In this document: piece after piece, positions 9,636-16,771 of the stretch
Layout of the letters: every line of letters starts with the position of its first letter
Position numbering within the stretch: position 1 is the stretch's first letter
Origin: Pseudomonas sp. SL4(2022)
GTDB taxonomy: Bacteria; Pseudomonadota; Gammaproteobacteria; Pseudomonadales; Pseudomonadaceae
Assembly (NCBI RefSeq): GCF_026625725.1
Contig: NZ_CP113060.1
Coordinates: 3,292,001-3,356,000, forward strand
DNA length: 64,000 nucleotides
Direction of reading: 5' to 3'
The notes under the pieces: generated by a model
Told to the model about the DNA's origin: nothing
The model's database searches: none
Seen by the model: the letters and a program-made list of their open reading frames with translations, nothing else
Translations under genes and position numbers: made by a program

Positions 9636-10215
9636 AGGATTGAAGCAGCGCATGGTCGGTGCGCTGGTGTTGCTGGCGCTGGCAGTGATCTTCCTGCCGA
9701 TGTTGTTATCGCGTGAAGACGAGTCGCGTCGGGTGCAGGTCGATGCCCCTGAAATGCCGGCTGCGCCTGAAATGCCCAGTCTCGAGGTGCAAGCCGTGGC
9801 GGTACCTGAGCCGCAGTTGTTGCCGGATGAGCCGGTTGGTTCCGACGCCATGCAAAGTCCGGAGCCGGTCGAGGCGCCGTCGCTTGAGCAGCCGGCCGTG
9901 GCCGCAGTGCCTGCCCCTGCTGCTGCACCAGTGGCCGCGCCACCTGCTGCGCCCAGTAAGCTGGATGCCAATAGCCTGCCGATTAGCTGGTCGGTGCAGC
10001 TGGCGAGCCTGTCCAGCAGCGATGGCGCGCAGAAGCTGCAGAAAACCCTGCGTACTCAAGGCTACAACGCCTACATCCGCAGCGTTGATGGCATGAACCG
10101 GGTATTTGTCGGGCCACTGATCGAGCGCGCCGAGGCGGATCGTCTACGTGATCAGCTCAACCGTCAGCACAAACTCAATGGTTTTGTGGTGCGCTTCCAG
10201 CCTGAAGCGGGCTGA
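9619..10215 (+). CDS. SPOR-domain membrane protein (DedD-like)
   Basis: A 198-residue bitopic inner-membrane protein. The ATG at 9619 lies inside the end of folC, giving [14 protein letters not shown] and a transmembrane segment at about 13-31 (ALVLLALAVIFLPMLL). A Pro/Ala/Glu-rich periplasmic linker (about 38-118) follows, then a SPOR domain (about 120-195, WSVQLASLSSSDGAQKL to FVVRFQP). SPOR domains bind denuded glycan strands at the division septum. In E. coli DedD lies in the same folC-dedD-cvpA-purF order and helps constriction. Domain order and position support a DedD-type role, although sequence identity cannot be judged here. Confidence 0.88.
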   Translation: MALLDKGLKQRMVGALVLLALAVIFLPMLLSREDESRRVQVDAPEMPAAPEMPSLEVQAVAVPEPQLLPDEPVGSDAMQSPEPVEAPSLEQPAVAAVPAPAAAPVAAPPAAPSKLDANSLPISWSVQLASLSSSDGAQKLQKTLRTQGYNAYIRSVDGMNRVFVGPLIERAEADRLRDQLNRQHKLNGFVVRFQPEAG

Positions 10216-10294
10216 ACAACCGGCCTGATCTGCCCGTCAGTCTAGGCAAGTCGCCAGGTTCGCCGGGCATTTCAGCGGTTGGTGAATCCTTTGC

Positions 10295-10324
10295 TTACTC
10301 CCTTTGTAGGTGCTCTGCTAAAAT
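10295..10324 (+). promoter_or_regulatory. Candidate sigma-70 promoter for cvpA-purF
   Basis: An extended -10 element, TGC followed by TAAAAT (10316-10324), 30 bp before the GTG start of cvpA. The best -35 at 18 bp spacing is weak (TTACTC, 10295-10300), as is common with extended -10 promoters. It lies in the 139-bp gap after the SPOR-domain gene. Confidence 0.45.
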
Positions 10325-10354
10325 GCAGCGCCTTTCCAGTCGGTAACCTGCATC

Positions 10355-10909
10355 GTGGCATTCACCTGGGTCGATTGGGCGATTATCGCCGTTATCGCCA
10401 TTTCAAGTCTGATCAGTCTGAGCCGAGGCTTCGTCAAGGAAGCCCTGTCGCTGCTTACTTGGATCATTGCTGGCGTGGTCGCCTGGATGTTCGGCGGCGC
10501 GCTGTCGCAGCACCTGGTGGACTACATCGATACCCCTTCGGCGCGCGTGATTGCAGGTTGCGCCATGCTGTTTGTGGTCACCCTGTTGGTGGGGGCCCTG
10601 GTCAACTACCTGATCGGTGAGCTGATCCGGGTGACCGGCCTGTCGGGTACTGATCGTTTTCTCGGTATGGTCTTCGGCGCAGCGCGCGGTGGACTGCTGG
10701 TCGTGGTGTTGGTCGGCTTGATCAGCCTGGCACCTGTGCAGCAAGACCGCTGGTGGCAGGAATCAGCGCTGATGCCACATTTTCTGATGGTTGCAGACTG
10801 GTCGAAAAACCTGATCCTTGGGGTGTCCAGTCAGTGGCTTGCCAGCGGCGTGACAGCGCCGGTGGAGTTACCGTTCAAAGAGGCGCTGCTGCAGCCCAAG
10901 CTGCCGTAA
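10355..10909 (+). CDS. cvpA: CvpA family membrane protein
   Basis: A 184-residue inner-membrane protein with four predicted helices. The first follows the conserved WVDWAIIAVIAISSLISLSRGF, then LLTWIIAGVVAWMFGG, VIAGCAMLFVVTLLVGALV and GGLLVVVLVGLISLAP. Named for colicin V production in E. coli, the family is linked to envelope homeostasis; the molecular role is unclear. The start is GTG at 10355, which yields the conserved MAFTWVDW. It precedes purF by 45 bp, as in E. coli, and is probably co-transcribed with it. Confidence 0.93.
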   Translation: MAFTWVDWAIIAVIAISSLISLSRGFVKEALSLLTWIIAGVVAWMFGGALSQHLVDYIDTPSARVIAGCAMLFVVTLLVGALVNYLIGELIRVTGLSGTDRFLGMVFGAARGGLLVVVLVGLISLAPVQQDRWWQESALMPHFLMVADWSKNLILGVSSQWLASGVTAPVELPFKEALLQPKLP

Positions 10910-10954
10910 GTGCATTGCGAATCATCGTGTTCCATTGAGTAGGGGTTGCGTCAC

Positions 10955-12463
10955 ATGTGCGGCATTGTCGGTATCGTCGGTAAATCGAACGTCAATCAGG
11001 CGCTGTATGACGGGCTGACCGTCCTCCAGCACCGCGGCCAGGATGCTGCCGGTATTGTCACCAGCCATGATGGCCGCCTGTTCCTGCGTAAGGACAACGG
11101 CCTGGTGCGTGATGTCTTCCAACAACGCCACATGCAGCGTCTGGTCGGCCATATGGGTATCGGCCACGTGCGCTACCCGACGGCGGGCAGTTCCAGCTCC
11201 GCCGAAGCGCAACCGTTCTACGTCAACTCGCCGTACGGCATCACCTTGGCGCACAACGGCAACCTGACCAACGTCGAGCAGCTGGCCAAGGAGATTTACG
11301 AATCTGACCTGCGCCACGTCAACACCAACTCCGATTCGGAAGTGCTGCTTAACGTGTTTGCTCACGAGTTGGCGCAGCGCGGCAAGCTGCAGCCGACCGA
11401 AGAAGACGTGTTCGCCGCGGTGACGGAGGTGCACGAGCGCTGCTTGGGCGGTTATGCAGTGGTGGCGATGATCACTGGCTACGGCATTGTCGGTTTCCGC
11501 GACCCTAACGGCATTCGTCCGATTGTGTTTGGCCAGCGTCACACCGATGAAGGTGTGGAATACATGATTGCCTCCGAAAGCGTGTCGCTCGACGTGCTCG
11601 GCTTTACCTTGATCCGTGACCTGGCACCGGGCGAAGCGGTGTATATCACCGAGGAAGGCAAGCTGTTCACCCGTCAGTGCGCGGCCAATCCAACATATGC
11701 ACCGTGCATCTTTGAGCACGTCTACCTGGCGCGTCCGGATTCGATCATGGACGGCATCTCGGTGTACAAGGCGCGCCTGCGCATGGGCGAGAAGCTGGCC
11801 GACAAGATCCTCCGTGAACGTCCACAGCATGACATCGACGTGGTCATCCCGATTCCCGACACCAGCCGCACCGCTGCGCTGGAGTTGGCCAACCACTTGG
11901 GTGTGAAGTTCCGCGAAGGCTTCGTCAAGAACCGTTACATCGGCCGCACCTTCATCATGCCGGGGCAGGCTGCACGGAAGAAATCCGTACGCCAGAAGCT
12001 CAATGCCATCGAACTGGAGTTCCGTGGCAAGAACGTCATGCTGGTGGATGACTCCATCGTGCGTGGCACCACCTGCAAACAAATCATTCAGATGGCCCGC
12101 GAAGCCGGGGCGAAGAATGTGTATTTCTGCTCGGCTGCACCGGCAGTGCGTTACCCCAACGTCTACGGTATCGACATGCCCAGCGCCCATGAGCTGATTG
12201 CACATGGCCGTACCACCGAAGAAGTGTGTGAGCTGATCGGTGCTGACTGGCTGGTGTATCAGGACCTGCCGGATTTGATTGAAGCGGTCAGCGGCAGCAA
12301 GAAGATCAAGATCGACAATTTTGACTGCGCGGTGTTTGACGGCAAGTACGTCACCGGTGACGTTGATGAGGCTTACCTGAACAAGATCGAGCAGGCACGC
12401 AACGATGCCTCCAAGGTCAAGTCGCAGGCGGTCAGTGCGATTATCGATTTGTACAACAACTAA
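10955..12463 (+). CDS. purF: Amidophosphoribosyltransferase
   Basis: First committed enzyme of purine synthesis: glutamine plus PRPP gives 5-phosphoribosylamine. The 502-residue product begins MCGIVGIVG, so removal of Met exposes Cys2, the N-terminal nucleophile of the glutaminase domain. RYPTAGSSS and NGNLTN mark this domain, and the phosphoribosyltransferase domain has the PRPP loop [16 protein letters not shown] at 10955 must be the start because Cys2 has to be next to it. Tandem hairpins follow the gene. Confidence 0.98.
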   Translation: MCGIVGIVGKSNVNQALYDGLTVLQHRGQDAAGIVTSHDGRLFLRKDNGLVRDVFQQRHMQRLVGHMGIGHVRYPTAGSSSSAEAQPFYVNSPYGITLAHNGNLTNVEQLAKEIYESDLRHVNTNSDSEVLLNVFAHELAQRGKLQPTEEDVFAAVTEVHERCLGGYAVVAMITGYGIVGFRDPNGIRPIVFGQRHTDEGVEYMIASESVSLDVLGFTLIRDLAPGEAVYITEEGKLFTRQCAANPTYAPCIFEHVYLARPDSIMDGISVYKARLRMGEKLADKILRERPQHDIDVVIPIPDTSRTAALELANHLGVKFREGFVKNRYIGRTFIMPGQAARKKSVRQKLNAIELEFRGKNVMLVDDSIVRGTTCKQIIQMAREAGAKNVYFCSAAPAVRYPNVYGIDMPSAHELIAHGRTTEEVCELIGADWLVYQDLPDLIEAVSGSKKIKIDNFDCAVFDGKYVTGDVDEAYLNKIEQARNDASKVKSQAVSAIIDLYNN

Positions 12464-12483
12464 ACCATCAGCCCTTGGCGTTC

Positions 12484-12542
12484 GGCCCGGGATGTATCCG
12501 GGCCCATTTGGAATTTTTAGCCCGGAGCCTATCCGGGCTTTT
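12484..12542 (+). terminator. Tandem hairpins/terminator after purF
   Basis: Two similar hairpins. The first has arms GGCCCGG (12484-12490) and CCGGGCC (12498-12504). The second has arms AGCCCGGA (12519-12526) and TCCGGGCT (12532-12539) with loop GCCTA, followed by TTTT (12539-12542). The second has the form of an intrinsic terminator. They sit between purF and metZ. Confidence 0.7.
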
Positions 12543-12559
12543 GCTGTGAAGAGGTAGGT

Positions 12560-13771
12560 ATGAGTCAGGAATGGCAAGCGGGACGTCTGGACAGCGATCT
12601 TGAAGGCGTCGGCTTCGACACCTTGGCGGTGCGCGCCGGTCAGCATCGCTCCCCCGAGGGCGAGCACAGCGAGGCGATTTACCCGACGTCCAGTTACGTG
12701 TTCCGTTCGGCGGCCGATGCGGCGGCGCGCTTTGCTGGCGAAGTGCCGGGCAATGTCTATTCGCGCTACACCAACCCGACTGTGCGTGCCTTTGAAGAGC
12801 GCATTGCCGCGCTGGAAGGGGCCGAGCAGGCTGTGGCGACCTCGTCCGGCATGTCGGCGATTCTGGCCATTGTCATGAGCCTGTGCAGCGCAGGCGACCA
12901 CGTGCTGGTGTCGCGCAGTGTGTTCGGCTCAACCATCAGCCTGTTCGAAAAGTACCTCAAGCGCTTTGGTGTGCAGGTTGATTATGTGCCCTTGGCGGAT
13001 CTCGACGGCTGGGCGGCGGCGTTTAAGACCAACACCAAGTTGCTGTTTGTCGAGTCGCCGTCCAATCCGTTGGCCGAGCTGGTGGATATTGCTGCACTGG
13101 CCGACATCGCTCACAGCAAAGGCGCGTTGCTGGCGGTGGACAACTGCTTTTGCACGCCGGCCTTGCAGCAGCCAATCAAACTCGGTGCGGATGTGGTGAT
13201 GCATTCGGCCACCAAGTACATCGACGGCCAAGGCCGCAGCATGGGCGGTGTGGTGGCGGGCTCGGCCAAGTTGATGACCGATGTGGTGGGTTTTTTGCGC
13301 ACTGCCGGGCCGACGCTGAGCCCATTCAATGCCTGGATTTTCCTCAAAGGTCTGGAAACTTTGCGTATCCGCATGCAGGCCCATTGCGCCAGTGCACTGC
13401 ACTTGGCGCAGTGGCTGGAGCAGCAGGACGGCATTGAGCACGTGTATTACGCTGGCTTACCCAGCCACCCGCAGCATGAACTGGCCAAGCGCCAACAGAG
13501 CGCCTTCGGTGCGGTGGTCAGCTTTGAGGTTAAGGGTGGCAAGGAAGCGGCCTGGCGGTTTATTGATGCCACACGGGTGATTTCCATCACCACCAACCTG
13601 GGTGATACGAAAACCACCATCGCCCACCCGGCGACCACTTCGCATGGCCGTCTAACCCCGGCCGAGCGTGCCAATGCCGGGATTCGCGACAACCTGATTC
13701 GCGTTGCCGTGGGTCTGGAAGACCTGGCGGATCTGCAGGCGGATCTGGCTCGCGGTCTGGCGGCACTCTAA
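12560..13771 (+). CDS. metZ: O-succinylhomoserine sulfhydrylase
   Basis: A PLP enzyme that makes homocysteine from O-succinylhomoserine and sulfide, giving direct sulfhydrylation in methionine synthesis. The 403-residue protein belongs to the Cys/Met metabolism PLP family: substrate-site YSRYTNPTV, the PLP-binding region SSGMSAILA, VDNCFCTPALQQP, and the PLP-bonding Lys219 in HSATKYIDGQGR. The position after purF and the full family length favour MetZ over cystathionine gamma-synthase, which has the same fold. A hairpin follows the stop. Confidence 0.95.
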   Translation: MSQEWQAGRLDSDLEGVGFDTLAVRAGQHRSPEGEHSEAIYPTSSYVFRSAADAAARFAGEVPGNVYSRYTNPTVRAFEERIAALEGAEQAVATSSGMSAILAIVMSLCSAGDHVLVSRSVFGSTISLFEKYLKRFGVQVDYVPLADLDGWAAAFKTNTKLLFVESPSNPLAELVDIAALADIAHSKGALLAVDNCFCTPALQQPIKLGADVVMHSATKYIDGQGRSMGGVVAGSAKLMTDVVGFLRTAGPTLSPFNAWIFLKGLETLRIRMQAHCASALHLAQWLEQQDGIEHVYYAGLPSHPQHELAKRQQSAFGAVVSFEVKGGKEAAWRFIDATRVISITTNLGDTKTTIAHPATTSHGRLTPAERANAGIRDNLIRVAVGLEDLADLQADLARGLAAL

Positions 13772-13781
13772 ACCGCTCCCA

Positions 13782-13807
13782 GCACCTGGCGGTTGCTCGC
13801 CAGGTGC
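13782..13807 (+). terminator. Hairpin after metZ
   Basis: Perfect 10-bp inverted repeat GCACCTGGCG (13782-13791) and CGCCAGGTGC (13798-13807) with a six-base loop, 10 bp after the metZ stop. The tail is only weakly T-rich (ATCATTTC), so termination may be partial. Confidence 0.6.
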
Positions 13808-13992
13808 ATCATTTCTCCACAGCGGCTGTTTATTGCTGGGTTTGTCCACTGATGCGTTCGGCTGCAGGCCAACCTTTGGCTAGCCGTGGGCGAACTTTGA
13901 CGCACTTCAAATTCTCTTCAGGCGCAGGCGCTAGCATTCATCGCAGGCGCGGCGTCTGATCGCGCACAAATAATAAGAACAGGGTCTGACTC

Positions 13993-16632
13993 ATGGACCG
14001 AATTCAGCCGTGTATTTCGTCTGCCAATGGTGTGCTCCGCCAGAGCCTGCTGGACCTGCTGGGGCGCAGTGACGATTTTGCCCTGACGTTGCTGCTGGCC
14101 CCGGCTGGCTCCGGCAAGTCCACCTTGCTGCAGCACTGGCGCGCTGGCTGTGCGGCGACGCTCGTGCATTACCCGCTGCAGGCACGCGACAACGACCCGC
14201 TGTGCTTTTTCCGTCACCTGGCCGAGGGCATTCGCGCCCAGGTCATTGACTTCGACACGTCCTGGTTCAACCCGCTGGCGCTGGCGTCCAGCCTGTCGCC
14301 ACGGCTGCTGGGCGAGCTGTTCGGCGATGCGCTGGAGCGAGTCGAAGGGCCGCTGTTTATCGCGTTCGATGATTTTCAGTGGATTGAGTCGCGCAGTATT
14401 CTGGAGGTGATGGCGGTGCTGCTGGAGCAGCTGCCGAGCCATGTTCACCTGATCATCGCCAGCCGCAATCATCCAGGCTTTGCCCTGAGCCAGCTGAAGC
14501 TGGAAAACCGCCTGCTGTGTATCGATCAGCACGACTTGCGCTTGTCCGCCGAGCAGGTGCAGCAGCTCAACCGCCACCTGGGCGGGCAGGCGCTGAACCC
14601 GGATTACCTCGACAGCCTGCTGGGTATGACGGAAGGCTGGGTGGCAGGGGTGAAGATCGCCTTGTTGGCCTATGCGCGCTTCGGCACCCAGGCGTTGCAA
14701 CGTTTCAACGGCAGTCAGCCGGAAATCGTCGATTACTTTGGCCATGTGGTGCTGCGCCAGTTGCCACCGCACCTGCGCGAGTTTCTTCTGTGCTGCGGGC
14801 TGTTCGAGCGTTTTGATGGTGCGCTCTGTGACCATGTGCTGCAGCGCACGGGCTCAGCGCTGTTATTGGAGGAGTTGGCTGAGCGGCAGTTGTTCCTGCT
14901 GCCGGTGGAAAACCAGCCTGGCAGCTTTCGCTTCCATGCGTTGCTGCAGGACTTTCTCTGCCGACGCCTGCTGATCGAGGAATACGCCCGCCTGGATCAG
15001 CTGCACAGTCGCGCAGCGGATTACTTCATGCAACTGGGCGAGCATGAGCAGGCTTTACAGCATGCCCAGCACTGTGCGGGTCAGCAGCTGTTTCTCGGGC
15101 TGTTGGAGCACAGCTGCGCGGCCTGGGTTCGCAGCGGCCAGTTCGGTGACATCCTGCGCTGGCTGGAGCCGTTGCCGGAATCGCTGCTGCTGGCCCAGCC
15201 CAAACTATTGGGCTGGCTGATTGCCGCGCTGTCGCTGTCACGGCGCTTCCATCAGGCGCATTACCACCTGGAATTACTCGATGGCCTGCAGGCGCGTGCA
15301 CCTGGCGCGAACCTGGAGCCGGCGACGCGGCAGTTTCTCGCTTTGCTGCTTGGCTTGTTCGAGCAGGACAAGGACTTTGAGCCGCCGCCGGCCTGGCGTG
15401 ACCTGTTGGGCGCGGGGCAGGACCTGGAAATCCGTGCCTGCACCCTGGCGGTGATTGCCTATCAGCACCTGCTGGGGGCACGCTTGCAGGAGGCCATTCG
15501 CTTTGCCAGCGAGTCCAAGCAACTGTTGGCGCAATGCGGGCACAGTTTCCTGGAGAGCTACACCGACCTGATCATTGCCCTGTGCCATCGCAACGCCGGG
15601 CGTGCAACACACGCACGCAAGCAGGTATGCCTGGATTATCAGGGCACCAATCCGACGTCTCCGGCCTGGGTCAACCGTGCCACGGCCATGGTGGTGGTGC
15701 TGTACGAGCAGAATCAGCTGAACGAGGCACAACAGCTGTGCGACGAGCTGATGGCGATGGTCAACTCGTCTTCGGCCACCGAGGCGATTGCCACGGTTTA
15801 CATTACCCTGTCACGGCTGTTGCACCGGCGTCAGCAGCAGGCCCGGGCCTGCCGTCTGCTGGATCAGCTGTCGTGCATCCTGCAGCTGGGTAACTACGCG
15901 CGATTTGTCAGCCAGGTGGCTCAGGAAAGCATGCGCCAGGCTTGGCTTGGCGGTAAGGCGGCTACCATGGACGCGGTGGCTCAGCGCTATGATCTGCCGG
16001 CACGTTTGCAAGCCGGGGAGTGGGAGACGGTGCGGCCTTATGACGAGAGTTGGGAGCGTTTGGGCCTGGCCTGCGTCTACTGGTTGCAGGCGCGCGGTGC
16101 GCAGGTACAGGCGGCGCGGATTCTCAAGGTGCTTGGTGCGGCGCTGCAGCGCAGCGAAATGCGCGCGCGACGGCTGATCGTTGAAGCCAATCAACTGGTC
16201 TTGGCCGCCACCACACAGAGCAAAGCGCAACAACTCGAGGCCCTCAGCCGTCTGGTGGAGGCCCATGGCATCGTCAATATCAACCGTTCGGTGTTCGACG
16301 AGGCGCCGGGTTTTGCCGCGGGTGTGCTGAGCCTGGTGCAGGCCGGTCTGCTCGCAGTGCCGGACAAGTACCGCGAGCACTATGCCGAATTCCTGCAGGG
16401 TGAGCAGAGCGCACCGCCATTTGATCCACTGGCCAGTGGCCTGCTCACCGGGCGGGAAGTGGAAGTGTTCGAGTGCCTGCTCAGCGGACTGTCGAATACG
16501 CAGATCAGCGACAAGACCGGTATTGCTCTGTCCACCACCAAATGGCACCTGAAGAACATCTACTCCAAGCTCAATGTCTCCAGCCGCACCGAAGCGATTC
16601 TCGTCGTACGCCCGCGGGCCTCACTCAGCTAG
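13993..16632 (+). CDS. MalT-type LuxR transcriptional regulator (large ATP-binding)
   Basis: An 879-residue signal-transduction ATPase regulator. The Walker A motif is APAGSGKST (Lys42) and the Walker B-like strand is LFIAFDDFQW. The middle (about 330-750) is helical and TPR-like, as expected for the sensor/arm domains of MalT. A LuxR helix-turn-helix closes the protein (about 816-872, LTGREVEVFECLLSGLSNTQIS and TTKWHLKNIYSKL). MalT-type regulators oligomerise with ATP and an inducer before activating sigma-70 promoters; the inducer here is unknown. It is 139 bp upstream of the dioxygenase gene in the same direction, so that gene is its most likely target. The pair lies between metZ and the type II secretion locus and looks accessory. 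Confidence 0.92.
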   Translation: MDRIQPCISSANGVLRQSLLDLLGRSDDFALTLLLAPAGSGKSTLLQHWRAGCAATLVHYPLQARDNDPLCFFRHLAEGIRAQVIDFDTSWFNPLALASSLSPRLLGELFGDALERVEGPLFIAFDDFQWIESRSILEVMAVLLEQLPSHVHLIIASRNHPGFALSQLKLENRLLCIDQHDLRLSAEQVQQLNRHLGGQALNPDYLDSLLGMTEGWVAGVKIALLAYARFGTQALQRFNGSQPEIVDYFGHVVLRQLPPHLREFLLCCGLFERFDGALCDHVLQRTGSALLLEELAERQLFLLPVENQPGSFRFHALLQDFLCRRLLIEEYARLDQLHSRAADYFMQLGEHEQALQHAQHCAGQQLFLGLLEHSCAAWVRSGQFGDILRWLEPLPESLLLAQPKLLGWLIAALSLSRRFHQAHYHLELLDGLQARAPGANLEPATRQFLALLLGLFEQDKDFEPPPAWRDLLGAGQDLEIRACTLAVIAYQHLLGARLQEAIRFASESKQLLAQCGHSFLESYTDLIIALCHRNAGRATHARKQVCLDYQGTNPTSPAWVNRATAMVVVLYEQNQLNEAQQLCDELMAMVNSSSATEAIATVYITLSRLLHRRQQQARACRLLDQLSCILQLGNYARFVSQVAQESMRQAWLGGKAATMDAVAQRYDLPARLQAGEWETVRPYDESWERLGLACVYWLQARGAQVQAARILKVLGAALQRSEMRARRLIVEANQLVLAATTQSKAQQLEALSRLVEAHGIVNINRSVFDEAPGFAAGVLSLVQAGLLAVPDKYREHYAEFLQGEQSAPPFDPLASGLLTGREVEVFECLLSGLSNTQISDKTGIALSTTKWHLKNIYSKLNVSSRTEAILVVRPRASLS

Positions 16633-16650
16633 CCCAGCCCTCACCGACTG

Positions 16651-16701
16651 ATTGGCCGCCACCCCTCCGCGGGAGGGGGGCGTTGTACCTGGCCGGCCAA
16701 T
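16651..16701. repeat. Nested inverted repeats between regulator and dioxygenase
   Basis: Outer arms ATTGGCCG (16651-16658) and CGGCCAAT (16694-16701) enclose a second perfect hairpin, CCCCTCC (16662-16668) and GGAGGGG (16672-16678). There is no T run, so it is a poor intrinsic terminator. It could be a regulator binding site, a REP-like element or an mRNA processing structure. Confidence 0.5.
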
Positions 16702-16771
16702 AGGCTTGATCCTGCGCTGCTATGTCGGTAGCCGCATTGTCCGTACAACAATAAAAACGGGAGCATTAGCC

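Noticed and set aside
10922..12901. Long open frame antisense to purF and metZ (about 660 codons)
   Set aside because: It crosses the purF terminator and two certain genes; no protein-like features.
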